Positions 16,750 to 25,803 are shown, counted from the stretch's first letter. The stretch: 64,000 nucleotides of DNA from Oscillospiraceae bacterium (GCA_020054675.1 JAIHAL010000008.1:1-64000), one strand, 5' to 3'. Notes: generated from the sequence alone by a model not told the origin. A program made the numbers and translations.

Positions 16750-17345
16750 TGTGGAGCTATGAAAAGAAACTTCAATATCCCATAAACATTAAAAATCCGA
16801 ACCCGGCAATGGCAAGAATCGTTATGACACAACTCGGCGGGCCTGATGGTGAACTTGGAGCCTCCATACGCTATTTAAGCCAAAGATATACCGCTCCAAA
16901 CGCAAAAACAAAAGGGATTTTAAACGACATCGGAACCGAAGAGCTTGGACATATGGAAATGATAGGAACGCTTGTATATCAGCTTACAAGAAATATGACT
17001 CCGGAGCAAATAAAAAAATCCGGCTATGACGCTTATTTTGTCGACCATACTGCGGGAATTTATCCTGTTGACGCCTCCGGCAATCCGTTCAGCGTAATGC
17101 CGCTTCAATCGTCCGGCGACCCGATAGCAGACCTTCATGAAGACATGGCTGCCGAACAAAAGGCAAGAAAAACCTATGACAACATCCTAAGGCTTGCAGA
17201 CGACCCTGATGTAAGGGATGCCATCAAATTCCTGCGCGCAAGGGAAATAGTGCACTACCAAAGATTCGGCGAAGCCCTGCGTTCAGTTACCGACCAGCTT
17301 GACAGCAAGAATTTTTACGCCTTCAACCCAAGTTTTGATAAATAA
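16749..17345 (+). CDS. cotJC: Spore coat protein CotJC, manganese catalase-like
   Basis: A 198-residue ferritin-like four-helix protein of the manganese catalase family, found in spore coats and thought to protect against peroxide. Visible metal-ligand motifs are DGELGASIRYLSQRY, GTEELGHMEMI and AREIVHYQRFGE, whose Glu/His pairs would form the dinuclear site. All ligands appear present. It is shorter than full catalases, as usual for CotJC. It is the last gene of the operon and is followed by a hairpin terminator. Confidence 0.96.
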   Translation: MWSYEKKLQYPINIKNPNPAMARIVMTQLGGPDGELGASIRYLSQRYTAPNAKTKGILNDIGTEELGHMEMIGTLVYQLTRNMTPEQIKKSGYDAYFVDHTAGIYPVDASGNPFSVMPLQSSGDPIADLHEDMAAEQKARKTYDNILRLADDPDVRDAIKFLRAREIVHYQRFGEALRSVTDQLDSKNFYAFNPSFDK

Positions 17346-17350
17346 TTTAA

Positions 17351-17387
17351 AATCCCCGCAAGGCTTCATAATGATTTGCGGGGATTA
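17351..17387. terminator. Bidirectional terminator between cotJC and the GntR/TrkA_C gene
   Basis: AATCCCCGCAA / TTGCGGGGATT hairpin followed by ATTTTA, between convergent genes. Confidence 0.85.
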
Positions 17388-17389
17388 TT

Positions 17390-18019
17390 TTAAATCATGC
17401 CGTTTACGAAGGCATTAAAGCGTTCAATTACGTTGTTGTCGCCAACAATAAGCACGCGTTCATTTTCATGAAATTCATAATAAGGGCCGGGGGAAATTAT
17501 CACATTTTCATCCTGTATGATTCCTATAATGGTAGCTCCGGTATTATGCCATACTTCAAGTTCGCCTATGCTTTTGCCTATAACAAAAGAATTTTGCGGA
17601 AGTTGTATTTCAACCGGTGTAATTAAATCTGAACGCTTATATTTATACATATCTATTATTTTCAAAGTCAAATCATTTATTTCCTCATCCATCTGCCTGC
17701 GCTTTTCAAACATTTGCCCCAGCTTTGACCGCATTTCGGCAATGCTTTCATCATCTTTAAAGTTTTTAAGAAATTTTATAGCATTTTCCTTTGATTTTAC
17801 TATTATTCCGCTGCCTACCGCCACCTCAACGACTTTTTTGTCGGACAAAATTGCTATTGCCCTTCTTATTGTTTCTGAGGAAACATTATATTCGCTCGAA
17901 AGCACCGAACGGCCTTTAAGCTTTTCACCAACTGAAATTTCTCCCGAAGCTATCCTTGAAGAAAGATTTACTGCTATTTTAAGATAACGCGGCGTAGTTA
18001 TTTGTTCTGAACCAATCAT
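17390..18019 (-). CDS. GntR-type winged-helix regulator with TrkA_C (RCK_C) domain, BusR-like
   Basis: A 209-residue regulator. Residues 1-75 form a GntR winged helix (SSEYNVSSETIRRAIAILSDKKVVEV), 80-125 a probable coiled coil, and 130-209 a TrkA C-terminal (RCK_C) domain (FVIGKSIGELEVW, GATIIGIIQDENVIISPGP, VLIVGDNNVIERF). This architecture is that of BusR in lactic acid bacteria, which binds cyclic di-AMP through RCK_C and represses osmolyte uptake. Binding of c-di-AMP here is inference from that architecture. The gene is divergent from dapB; no betaine or potassium transporter lies nearby. Both this gene and dapB look more AT-rich than their neighbours. CAACAAAAA occurs twice in the shared upstream region and could be an operator. 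Confidence 0.85.
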   Translation of the reverse strand: MIGSEQITTPRYLKIAVNLSSRIASGEISVGEKLKGRSVLSSEYNVSSETIRRAIAILSDKKVVEVAVGSGIIVKSKENAIKFLKNFKDDESIAEMRSKLGQMFEKRRQMDEEINDLTLKIIDMYKYKRSDLITPVEIQLPQNSFVIGKSIGELEVWHNTGATIIGIIQDENVIISPGPYYEFHENERVLIVGDNNVIERFNAFVNGMI

Positions 18020-18134
18020 TTATTATCACCTGTTTTTGTGTAAAAATCTTTTTGTTTGCAACATTATTATTATACAACCACCGCAATGATATTTCAACAA
18101 AAAATAATCCGCAACCTTTTTGCCAACAAAAAGC

Positions 18135-18163
18135 TTGACAAAAAAGTTTTTTAAAGGTAAAAT
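18135..18163 (+). promoter_or_regulatory. Sigma-A promoter of dapB
   Basis: Consensus TTGACA (18,135-18,140), 17-bp spacer, TAAAAT (18,158-18,163). A CAACAAAAA motif precedes it directly. Confidence 0.85.
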
Positions 18164-18277
18164 AAAAGCAACAACTTTTATTATTATAAAAAATTGCCTG
18201 TAAAATTATTGATTAAGTTTGGGCGATTTTAATGTACGCCAACAAACAACCTACAACTTAGAAAGGAAGTGTATCAT

Positions 18278-19111
18278 GTGAATAATAGCATAAAAATTTG
18301 TCTTTCAGGACTTGGGCGAACCGGAATGCAGATAGCAAAATACCTGATTGAACAAAAACAAGAATTTGAATTGGTTTCATGCGTTTGCAGTCCGTCAAGC
18401 GGCAAAGCCGGAAAAAAATTGGGCGAAATTTTAAATTGCCATGACATTGATGTTCCTATATATTCATCAAACGACTTGGAACATTGTATCTTCAATACAA
18501 AACCGGATGTGGCAATTGATTTTTCAAATTCCACGGCAGCTTTAAAGAATGCTGAAATTTTTTCAAAAATGAAAGTCAATATTGTTATGGGCACAACCGG
18601 ATTTACTAAGGATGAAGAAGAAAAGCTTGTTTCAATTGTAGAAAAAAATAAAGGAGCAATAATTTTAGCTCCAAACATAACCCGTGGAATAAATGCCATG
18701 ATGTTTCTTTCAAATCTTGCCGCAAAAATGCTTGGCGGATATGATATTGAAATAATTGAAATGCACCACAATAAAAAGCTTGATTCGCCATCAGGCACTG
18801 CAATAAAGCTTGCAAATGAATTAAAGAAATTTGCCGAATTAAGCAAAAAAAGCATTCCGATTTCTTCCGTAAGGGCAGGAGGAATTGTTGGAAACCACAA
18901 AATAATGATTGTAGGCGAAAATGATATGATTGAAATAACACACCAATCGTTTTCAAGAAATGCCTTTGCAGAAGGCGCTCTATTCGCCGCAAATTTTATT
19001 TTTGATAAAACCGGAATTTTTGAAATGAAAGATGCAATGAATTACAAACAAATAATAAAAGATTATCTTGATGAAGAAAATAATCGTAAAAATAAATTGG
19101 TGGAAGTTTAA
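18278..19111 (+). CDS. dapB: 4-hydroxy-tetrahydrodipicolinate reductase
   Basis: Second committed step of the diaminopimelate/lysine pathway; uses NAD(P)H in the cytoplasm. The 277-residue protein has the Rossmann GLGRTGMQ motif at its N terminus, GTTGF in the middle and the diagnostic catalytic motif HHNKKLDSPSGTA. The start is the GTG at 18,278, eight bases from AAAGGAAG; the in-frame GTG at 18,269 would abut that site. It stands alone, without dapA, divergent from a GntR/TrkA_C regulator. Codon use (AAA, AAT, ATA, TTT) is AT-richer than in nifJ or the cotJ genes, which may reflect lower expression or transfer. Confidence 0.94.
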   Translation: MNNSIKICLSGLGRTGMQIAKYLIEQKQEFELVSCVCSPSSGKAGKKLGEILNCHDIDVPIYSSNDLEHCIFNTKPDVAIDFSNSTAALKNAEIFSKMKVNIVMGTTGFTKDEEEKLVSIVEKNKGAIILAPNITRGINAMMFLSNLAAKMLGGYDIEIIEMHHNKKLDSPSGTAIKLANELKKFAELSKKSIPISSVRAGGIVGNHKIMIVGENDMIEITHQSFSRNAFAEGALFAANFIFDKTGIFEMKDAMNYKQIIKDYLDEENNRKNKLVEV

Positions 19112-19112
19112 A

Positions 19113-19151
19113 ATAAAAGACCATAACGTTTCTCAGTTATGGTCTTTTATT
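19113..19151. terminator. Bidirectional terminator after dapB and the sugar transport operon
   Basis: A perfect 15-bp stem, ATAAAAGACCATAAC / GTTATGGTCTTTTAT, between convergent genes. Confidence 0.92.
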
Positions 19152-20006
19152 TTATCCCTTTATACCGCCGGAGGTAAGTCCGGAAATAAAGTATTTCTGG
19201 AAGAAAATAAACACAAGTATAACAGGCATGAGGCTTAAAGCGGAAAGAGCAAAAACATACCCCCATTGGGTAAACTGATGCTGACCGAAAAATCCGGAAA
19301 TCGCTATCGGCAAAGTCCTTTTGACGTTGTCGCTGATGACTATGTTTGCCCAAGGATATTCTTCCCACGCCGTTAGAAAATTGAAAATCGACACCGACGC
19401 AACAGCCGGGCTTGCAAGCGGAAGCGCAATTTTAAAGAAAACCGTATATACGCTTCCGCCGTCAATATATACCGCTTCGTCAAAATCTTTCGGAATATTT
19501 TCAATAAATCCTTTAATCATAAAGGTTGAAAAGGGGATTACCCATGCCACATAAAACGGAACAAGTCCCGAAAGCGAATTTAGCACTTTAAATTTGACGG
19601 CAAGCTCATACTGAGGTACTATAAGAGTAGTCCCCGGTATAATCATAGTAAATATTATAAATGCAAAGAAAAACCTTTTTCCTCTAAAATTAAACCTTGC
19701 AAAACAAAATGCAAGCGCTGCGGCGACAATAGCTGAAATAATTACCGTTGCCAGAGAAACAGCAATGCTGTTTAAAAAATTAAGGTAAAATTTCTCCTGA
19801 CCGAAAATATAAACATAATTTTCAAAGGTGATTTCAGCTATTGTCGGAAAGAATTTGGGAGGATATTCAAACAGCGCTCCATTCGGTTTTAAGGAAATGT
19901 TTATCATATAGACCATTGGCAAAATTGATATTGCCGCACCCACCGCAAGCAAAATGTAAAGGGCAAAATATGCCGGTAAGTTTTTTTTATGTTTCATTTG
20001 CCGCAT
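19152..20006 (-). CDS. Carbohydrate ABC transporter permease, MalG type
   Basis: A 284-residue inner-membrane permease with about six hydrophobic helices and the transporter-type EAA loop (IDGGSVYTVFFKIALPLASPAVA). Together with the MalF-like gene 8 bp upstream it forms the translocation channel for the sugar bound by the lipoprotein at 20,997. Last gene of the operon, ending at the bidirectional terminator. No ATPase gene is in the cluster, so a shared MsmX/MalK-type ATPase encoded elsewhere is expected. Confidence 0.92.
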   Translation of the reverse strand: MRQMKHKKNLPAYFALYILLAVGAAISILPMVYMINISLKPNGALFEYPPKFFPTIAEITFENYVYIFGQEKFYLNFLNSIAVSLATVIISAIVAAALAFCFARFNFRGKRFFFAFIIFTMIIPGTTLIVPQYELAVKFKVLNSLSGLVPFYVAWVIPFSTFMIKGFIENIPKDFDEAVYIDGGSVYTVFFKIALPLASPAVASVSIFNFLTAWEEYPWANIVISDNVKRTLPIAISGFFGQHQFTQWGYVFALSALSLMPVILVFIFFQKYFISGLTSGGIKG

Positions 20007-20014
20007 CCCTTTTC

Positions 20015-20896
20015 CTATGTATTTTCTTTGCTTTTCATCATTTTAAATTGAATCCATGCCAAAAACGCAAGAATTACCGCTATTATAAATGAGAGTGAAG
20101 CAGAGTATCCGAATTTTCCGGCACTAAAAGCCTTATAATACATCCATGTGAGCAAAACATCGGTCTGATGGGCAGGCTCCCCGCCGGTCATCATTTTAAT
20201 TGAAGTAAACACGTTGAATCCACCTATGGTGAGCATTACCAGTGCAAAAAGAATCGTTCCCTTTATTGACGGAAGGGTTATATAAAAAAATTTTTTAAAA
20301 GCTCCCGCACCGTCTATTTCCGCAACTTCATACAAATCCGCCGGCACCGTCTGCAAGGCCGCAAGGAATATTACCATGTTCCAACCTATGCCTTTCCATG
20401 TGCCAAGCAGCATTGCCGCTGAAAGTCCGGTCCAGCGCGTATCAAGCCAGCGTATATTTTCCGATGAAAAATGGATTATCTGAGTTAAAAAATAATTAAG
20501 CATTCCCTCGGTATTAAAAATGTATTTGAATATCAGCGATGCAATAACCCAAGAAGTAATTACCGGAAGATAATACAAAACCCTAAACCCGACCTTAAAG
20601 CAAGGTATTTTTTGTATGAATAAAGCCGCAATAAGCCCAAGCGCCATTTGAGCCGGCACCGTTACGGCAGTATATGCAAGCGTATTTACAAGAACCGTCC
20701 AAAAAACATCATCCGAAAGGACATCCTTGTAATTTTGCAGTCCTATGAATTCCTGTTTTAATATTGAGCCGAAATCCCATTTGAAAAAGCTCATTGCAAG
20801 CAGTTTAAATATCGGATAGACCGTAAAAAGCAAAAATATTAAAAAACCGGGAAGCAAAAGGCTGTACATCTGCATTTTATTCTTTAATGAACGCAT
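20015..20896 (-). CDS. Carbohydrate ABC transporter permease, MalF type
   Basis: A 293-residue permease with about six hydrophobic helices and an EAA loop (IDGAGAFKKFFYITLPSIKGTI). It pairs with the MalG-type permease directly downstream. It lacks the large periplasmic loop of enterobacterial MalF, as usual in Firmicutes. A 100-bp gap with a hairpin separates it from the binding-protein gene, which probably lowers its expression relative to that protein. Confidence 0.92.
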   Translation of the reverse strand: MRSLKNKMQMYSLLLPGFLIFLLFTVYPIFKLLAMSFFKWDFGSILKQEFIGLQNYKDVLSDDVFWTVLVNTLAYTAVTVPAQMALGLIAALFIQKIPCFKVGFRVLYYLPVITSWVIASLIFKYIFNTEGMLNYFLTQIIHFSSENIRWLDTRWTGLSAAMLLGTWKGIGWNMVIFLAALQTVPADLYEVAEIDGAGAFKKFFYITLPSIKGTILFALVMLTIGGFNVFTSIKMMTGGEPAHQTDVLLTWMYYKAFSAGKFGYSASLSFIIAVILAFLAWIQFKMMKSKENT

Positions 20897-20925
20897 AGAT
20901 AAAATCCTTTCAGCAGATAAAGTTT

Positions 20926-20952
20926 AAGGCTGCTGCTCATCACAGCAGCCTT
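20926..20952 (-). promoter_or_regulatory. Intra-operon hairpin after the sugar-binding protein gene
   Basis: AAGGCTGCTG / CAGCAGCCTT, a 10-bp stem with a 7-nt loop in the mRNA between the binding protein and MalF-type genes. No U-run follows, so it is more likely an mRNA-stabilising or partial termination element that lets the binding protein be made in excess. Confidence 0.6.
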
Positions 20953-20996
20953 GTGTTGACAAAACAAAAATGCAGGTTTATAATGTTTGTATGCAG

Positions 20997-22307
20997 TTAT
21001 TCGGCTAAGAGTTTATCCATCTTTGCGGCAAGGGCATCCATTGCTTCTTTTGCCGTTTTTTCTCCGTTCATTACAGCCGTAACGGCGGCGGAAAGCTCGT
21101 TGTCTATTTCAGACCATGATGCTACGGTAGGACGCGCTTTTGCCGTTTTTATCGCTTCAAGGAACGGAGCAAAATTTGCATTTTTAACATCCTCATTTTC
21201 CAAAGCCGATTTGTTTACGGGAATTTGTCCGCATTTTGCCATTTCCACCTGGGCAAATTCCCCTGTCATAAAGGTCATGAATTTCCATGCGGCATCCTTG
21301 TTTGCGCTGTTGAACATAACAATGTCTTCGCCGCCAAGCACTGAAACCGAACCCCCATCTCCGGCAGGCATGTTCGCGGTTTCGTATTCAAGGTCAGGAT
21401 ATGCCGATTTAAGCTCGGCTATTTTCCATGGCCCTTCCAAAAGCATTGCATACCTTCCGGTTCCAAAACCGTCTGTCATTGGGATATCTCCGCTGTTCCA
21501 GCCGGTTATGCACTGCTCCTTATACAAATCTGCAAGCATTTGTATTGCTTTTACGGTTTTTTCACTGTTGATGTATCCGCTGGCTTTGGTTTGCTCCTCA
21601 TTTGTAAGCGAACCTCCGCAGCTCCAAATAAACGGGCAGATGTTCCATCCGGAAAGGGCGGGCTCGGTGTAGCCCCACACCTGCTGGCCGTTTGCATTTT
21701 GTTTTGAAAGAAGCTTTATTGCTTTCACGAATTCATCCATTGTTTTAGGAGCGGAAAGCTTTGCTTCTTCCAGCATTTTTTTATTGTAAAACAATATTTT
21801 TGTATTGGTATTAAGCGCCAAGCCATATGAATGCCCTTTTAAATACGCCGTGCTCATTGCGCTTTCAAGCAAATTTCCGGATATGGATTTAAAATCGCTT
21901 ATTTCTTCATCAAGCGCCGTAAGAACTCCCATTTTCTGAAATTCAGGCACCCACGCTATATCGCATCTTGCCACATCAGGAAGCGTGTTCGACTTTGCGC
22001 TTATGAGGATTTTATTGTGAAGCTCCGACCATTCATAGGAAACCGGATTGACTTTGATTCCTGGATTTTCGCTTTCAAATTTAGGAATTAGGACATTTGT
22101 AAGGGTTTCGTTTTCTGCTGATTGGGCGCTGTAATTGTGCCAAAAATTGATTGTCACGGACTCGCTTTTTGCAGACGTGCCACTGGTTGCTGATGTTCCG
22201 CTTTCTGCGGATTCAGATACTTCTGACGATTTTCCACAAGCTGTCATTGCGGGCAGGCATAGCGCAGCGGAAAGGATAATCGTCAGTATTTTTTTGCTTT
22301 TCTTCAT
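20997..22307 (-). CDS. Extracellular sugar-binding lipoprotein of ABC transporter
   Basis: A 436-residue family 1 solute-binding protein. The signal peptide ends in MTAC (lipidated Cys24) and a short Ser/Thr/Gly linker follows, then the two-lobed domain (ITINFWHNYSAQ-like opening, ARCDIAWVPEF, GRYAMLLEGPWKIAEL). Most relatives bind maltodextrins or other oligosaccharides. The GH13 enzyme 4 bp upstream makes alpha-glucans the likely substrate. The hairpin after the gene fits elevated expression. Confidence 0.92.
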   Translation of the reverse strand: MKKSKKILTIILSAALCLPAMTACGKSSEVSESAESGTSATSGTSAKSESVTINFWHNYSAQSAENETLTNVLIPKFESENPGIKVNPVSYEWSELHNKILISAKSNTLPDVARCDIAWVPEFQKMGVLTALDEEISDFKSISGNLLESAMSTAYLKGHSYGLALNTNTKILFYNKKMLEEAKLSAPKTMDEFVKAIKLLSKQNANGQQVWGYTEPALSGWNICPFIWSCGGSLTNEEQTKASGYINSEKTVKAIQMLADLYKEQCITGWNSGDIPMTDGFGTGRYAMLLEGPWKIAELKSAYPDLEYETANMPAGDGGSVSVLGGEDIVMFNSANKDAAWKFMTFMTGEFAQVEMAKCGQIPVNKSALENEDVKNANFAPFLEAIKTAKARPTVASWSEIDNELSAAVTAVMNGEKTAKEAMDALAAKMDKLLAE

Positions 22308-22311
22308 AGAC

Positions 22312-24114
22312 TTACTCCTCCATTTTTGATTTTATTATTTTAAAGGAATATCCGTCGAGCGTTAAGGAGATTGCTCCCGAATATTCCAATAAATCATGGT
22401 TGTAAAACCCTTTTGCCGATGTTGAATCAACAGGCTCTGCAAAATAAGCTTCTTTGCTTAAAACATCCTCATAAACATTCCCCTCATCTGCAACGGGCAA
22501 ATTAACCTTATGGATTTCCCCGCTGTTATTTAGCAGTACATATACTCTTTCTTCGTTAAAATCCCTTGTAAAGCCGTATATTCCTTTGGCTGCATCGCAG
22601 ATGTTCGAAATATACCCGCCCAGCATCAAAGGCGGCAATGATTTCCTCAAAGCAATCATCTTCTTGTACCATTCAAGCAAATCCTTGTCCTGCTTGTCAT
22701 CTTCCCAAACCATTCCGCCGCGGCAACCCGGGTCATTTTCTCCGGACATTCCAACCTCATCGCCGTAATAAATTGCAGGGCATCCGCAAAAAAGCATTTG
22801 AAAAGCCGCTGCCAATTTAAATTTTTTCTTGTCGCTGCCGCATTCAGTCAAAAATCTTGCGGTATCATGGCTGTCAAGAAGATTATACATGACGCTGTTT
22901 ATTTCATCGGGATATTCGGCAAGCATCTTGTTTATTCTCGAATCAAATTCATATGCATCAATGCTGTTTTTTGCAAAGAAATCCCTTGCCGCATCCCTGA
23001 AAACATAGTTCATTGCGCTGTCCATCTGGTCGCCGGAAAGCATTTTCAATGCGCCGCCCCAAGTTTCGCCTATTAAAATGATTCCCGGATATTTTGCTTT
23101 TAACTCGGCTCTTGCATATTGCCACAGCTTAATATCTGCCTCATCGGCAACATCAAGCCTCCATCCGTCTATTCCAGCCTCTGCTATCCAATAGTCCATC
23201 ACTTTAAGCACATATGCCCTGACTTCCGGATTTGAAGTCCTTAATTTCGGCATCCATTTGTAAGCTCCCACGCATTCATAATTATGATGCGATATTTCTA
23301 CCGGAAATTTTTCCACATAAAACCAATCCTTGTATTTGGATTTCTCCTGATTTTCAAGCAAATCCAGAAAAGGCTCAAAGTTTGTTCCACAATGATTGAA
23401 AACCCCATCAAGTATTATTTTTATATTCCTTTGGTGACATTGCAAAACAAGTTCTTTTAAATCTTCGTTTGTGCCAAAAATCGGGTCCACCTGAAAATAA
23501 TCCGTGGTTGCATATTTGTGGTTGAAATCCCCTTTGAAAACAGGATTCAAGTATATGAAGTCAATTCCAAGTTCTTTTATGTAATCAAGCTTTTGAATGA
23601 TTCCCAAAATATCCCCGCCGAAAAAGTTCTCCCTTGTAGGTGTTTCTAACCACGGAACCACTTCCGGCGGGTCATTGTTTTTTGTTCCGTTATGATATCT
23701 TTCGGGGAAAATCTGATAAAACACTTTTCCTTTTGCCCACTCCGGCACGGTTACAATATCATTTTCATTTGTATACAAATACTCAAAAAATCCGTCATCC
23801 GGAATTTTCTCTTTTAATCCGAAAGCCGTAACATATAATTTTTGTCCGTTTAAATCAACAAGCTCAAAGTAATACTTAACATATCTTGCAACCTTGGAAA
23901 ATTTTATATTTGTTTTGTAATAATCAAACAAGTCATCCCTGTGTGCGCAAAGCATTGCGCTTTTCTTTTTTGCCGAACTGTTTCTTGCCCAATAAACAAG
24001 CGTGCACTTGGCAATATCCCCGCGGGCCGTCTTTATCTTAAAGACAAGCTCGCTCCTTGAAACGGGATAAATATACTGCGGGATATTTTTATGTTCAATA
24101 GCATGTCTGTTCAT
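22312..24114 (-). CDS. GH13 alpha-glycosidase (neopullulanase / maltogenic amylase type)
   Basis: A 600-residue glycoside hydrolase of family 13. Residues 1-125 resemble the N-terminal starch-binding (CBM34-like) domain of the cyclomaltodextrinase group. The catalytic barrel contains GVFNHCG (region I), DGWRLDVADE with the nucleophile Asp (region II), ILIGETWGG with the acid/base Glu (region III) and NLLDSHDTARF (region IV). There is no signal peptide, so it acts inside the cell on imported maltodextrins or cyclodextrins. It follows the LacI-type gene by 51 bp and belongs to the transport operon. The exact substrate cannot be told from sequence. Confidence 0.93.
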   Translation of the reverse strand: MNRHAIEHKNIPQYIYPVSRSELVFKIKTARGDIAKCTLVYWARNSSAKKKSAMLCAHRDDLFDYYKTNIKFSKVARYVKYYFELVDLNGQKLYVTAFGLKEKIPDDGFFEYLYTNENDIVTVPEWAKGKVFYQIFPERYHNGTKNNDPPEVVPWLETPTRENFFGGDILGIIQKLDYIKELGIDFIYLNPVFKGDFNHKYATTDYFQVDPIFGTNEDLKELVLQCHQRNIKIILDGVFNHCGTNFEPFLDLLENQEKSKYKDWFYVEKFPVEISHHNYECVGAYKWMPKLRTSNPEVRAYVLKVMDYWIAEAGIDGWRLDVADEADIKLWQYARAELKAKYPGIILIGETWGGALKMLSGDQMDSAMNYVFRDAARDFFAKNSIDAYEFDSRINKMLAEYPDEINSVMYNLLDSHDTARFLTECGSDKKKFKLAAAFQMLFCGCPAIYYGDEVGMSGENDPGCRGGMVWEDDKQDKDLLEWYKKMIALRKSLPPLMLGGYISNICDAAKGIYGFTRDFNEERVYVLLNNSGEIHKVNLPVADEGNVYEDVLSKEAYFAEPVDSTSAKGFYNHDLLEYSGAISLTLDGYSFKIIKSKMEE

Positions 24115-24165
24115 TTTTACATTTTCCCTTCTGTTTAATTTGTATTGTTTTTTGAAATTTTCGTT

Positions 24166-25203
24166 TTATTCCCCCTTTAAATTTGTTGATTCTCTTGCTA
24201 TTATGCTTGTTGAGATAAGAGTTTGCTGGTTCACTTCCTTTTCGTGCCCAATTTTTTTAATCAAAATGCTTGCCGCCTGTTCGCCAAGACTGTAAGTGTC
24301 AACATCGACAACCGTAAGCGGCGGATTTGTATATTCGGCAATCGGATAATTGTCAAAGCTTAAAACCCCAAGCTCTTTTGGCACCAAAAGTCCCATTTCG
24401 CCTGCCGCACGCAGCACTCCGAAAGCCATGATGTTGTCGCTGCATATTACCGCATCCGGAGGCTGTGGCATTTTAAAAATTTCTTTAAGCAAATTATATC
24501 CGGCCGCCGGAGTTTCTTCACAATAAACGATGTATTTTTCGTCGACACTAAGCCCTGCCGAAGCCAATGCCTGCCTGTATCCCTTCAAACGGTTTTGTGA
24601 AAAAATCGCCTTTGGATTGCCGGAAAAGAAGGCAATCCGTTTGTATCCTTTTTGTATAAGATGATTTACCGCAAGCTCCCCGCCCTGCGTATTGTTTATA
24701 TCGACCCAGCTTGATTCAAGCTTGAAATTTTCAGGCTCACCTAAAATTACGAACGGGAAATCAAGCTCAAAAAGTTTTTTAATAAGCTTTTTTTTAGCCA
24801 TAACCGACGGCAAAATCAATCCGTCGATTTTTCTTTCAAGTATAAGCTTTTCAACGGAAGTGACGCCGTTTTTTTCTTCGCCGCCGTTTGTAATTAAAAT
24901 GTTATACCCGTTGTTTTGTGCAACCGTTTCGATTCCAAAAACGCTTTTATTGAAAAAAACATTTGAAAAAGTATTATTATCATTCGCATCTATCACCAGA
25001 CCTATGGCGCAGGCATTTCCATTCGCAAAATTTCTGGCAAGGCTGTTGGGGAAATAATTCAGTTCACGCATTGCCTCAATGATTTTTTCTTTTGTTTCTT
25101 CCGATATCAGGCTTTTATTGTTTATCACTCTTGAAACCGTAGACGTTGCCACGCCGGCTCTTTTGGCAACATCTTTAATCGTAACGTTTGATTTGCTTTT
25201 CAT
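24166..25203 (-). CDS. LacI family transcriptional regulator
   Basis: A 345-residue repressor. The N-terminal LacI helix-turn-helix (VTIKDVAKRAGVATSTVSRVINN, residues about 6-28) and hinge precede a periplasmic-binding-protein-like sensor domain. The start is the ATG at 25,203, ten bases after GGGGAGA. It heads the maltodextrin operon and is preceded by a near-consensus promoter whose start point is covered by a perfect inverted repeat. This implies autoregulation and operon control, with a maltodextrin as probable inducer. Confidence 0.94.
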   Translation of the reverse strand: MKSKSNVTIKDVAKRAGVATSTVSRVINNKSLISEETKEKIIEAMRELNYFPNSLARNFANGNACAIGLVIDANDNNTFSNVFFNKSVFGIETVAQNNGYNILITNGGEEKNGVTSVEKLILERKIDGLILPSVMAKKKLIKKLFELDFPFVILGEPENFKLESSWVDINNTQGGELAVNHLIQKGYKRIAFFSGNPKAIFSQNRLKGYRQALASAGLSVDEKYIVYCEETPAAGYNLLKEIFKMPQPPDAVICSDNIMAFGVLRAAGEMGLLVPKELGVLSFDNYPIAEYTNPPLTVVDVDTYSLGEQAASILIKKIGHEKEVNQQTLISTSIIARESTNLKGE

Positions 25204-25232
25204 ATACAAAAAGTCTCCCCATAGCATCGCTT

Positions 25233-25252
25233 TTATGCAACCGTTTGCATAA
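25233..25252. promoter_or_regulatory. LacI-family operator
   Basis: Perfect inverted repeat TTATGCAA-CCGT-TTGCATAA directly downstream of the -10 box, about 30 bp before the lacI-type start. The central CG with 8-bp arms is typical of LacI-family sites. Confidence 0.8.
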
Positions 25253-25256
25253 TTTA

Positions 25257-25285
25257 ATAATAATTCCCAAATCCTCTTTTGTCAA
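25257..25285 (-). promoter_or_regulatory. Promoter of the maltodextrin operon
   Basis: TTGACA (25,280-25,285) and TATTAT (25,257-25,262) with 17-bp spacing on the minus strand, adjoining the operator. Confidence 0.85.
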
Positions 25286-25360
25286 TATCATTGTTCAATG
25301 TTTGTAGATTATTACAAATATCAAATTGATTTTTGGCTAAAAACACAAGGCGTCCATATG

Positions 25361-25390
25361 AAAATCCCGCACAGATAAAGCTGTACGGGA
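25361..25390 (-). terminator. Terminator after the small-gene cluster
   Basis: On the minus strand CCCGTACAG-CTTTAT-CTGTGCGGG (one G-U pair) followed by ATTTTTC, about 140 bp beyond the stop of the last helix-turn-helix gene. The 25,391-25,527 stretch between them has no visible gene. Confidence 0.75.
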
Positions 25391-25527
25391 GTAGGCCCTA
25401 TTTGAAAAACATAATTGATTTATGCTATTTCAATTAAACCGCAATAACTGCAATATGAGCAAAAATCAAAATTATGCGAAAACCTGCTTGAAAAGGCATG
25501 TTTGGCATCATAAGCATTGAAAAAAAT

Positions 25528-25737
25528 TCAATCCTCTGCTGGACAACTTTTATTTTTTGGTTCTCCATAAAGGCGGCGCATGGCGCTTTTGGTAATTACC
25601 CATTGTTTTCCGAATTTTTTCGCATCAACACCTTCAACAAGTTTTCCGCTGGATACGGCTTTTCTCAATGTGCTGTCATCAATATCCCATTCTCTTGCGG
25701 CTTGCGCAAATGATAAAAGTTCGTCAAAAATATTCAT
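25528..25737 (-). CDS. Small helix-turn-helix protein (69 aa)
   Basis: A short protein with a predicted DNA-binding helix-turn-helix: SFAQAAREWDIDDSTLRKAVSSGKL followed by KKFGKQWVITKSAMRRLYG. This pattern is like excisionase/MerR-type or helix-turn-helix domain 17 proteins found in small regulatory pairs. The start is the ATG at 25,737, nine bases from GAGGG; the ATG at 25,746 would touch the site. It is the last gene of a four-gene minus-strand cluster. The target is unknown; it may act with the Xre-type protein directly upstream. Confidence 0.75.
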   Translation of the reverse strand: MNIFDELLSFAQAAREWDIDDSTLRKAVSSGKLVEGVDAKKFGKQWVITKSAMRRLYGEPKNKSCPAED

Positions 25738-25803
25738 ATTAGTCATCCCTCATTATTTTATAAATCAATCTATCAAGAGCTTTTAAAAAGCACTTTTTTT
25801 ATT

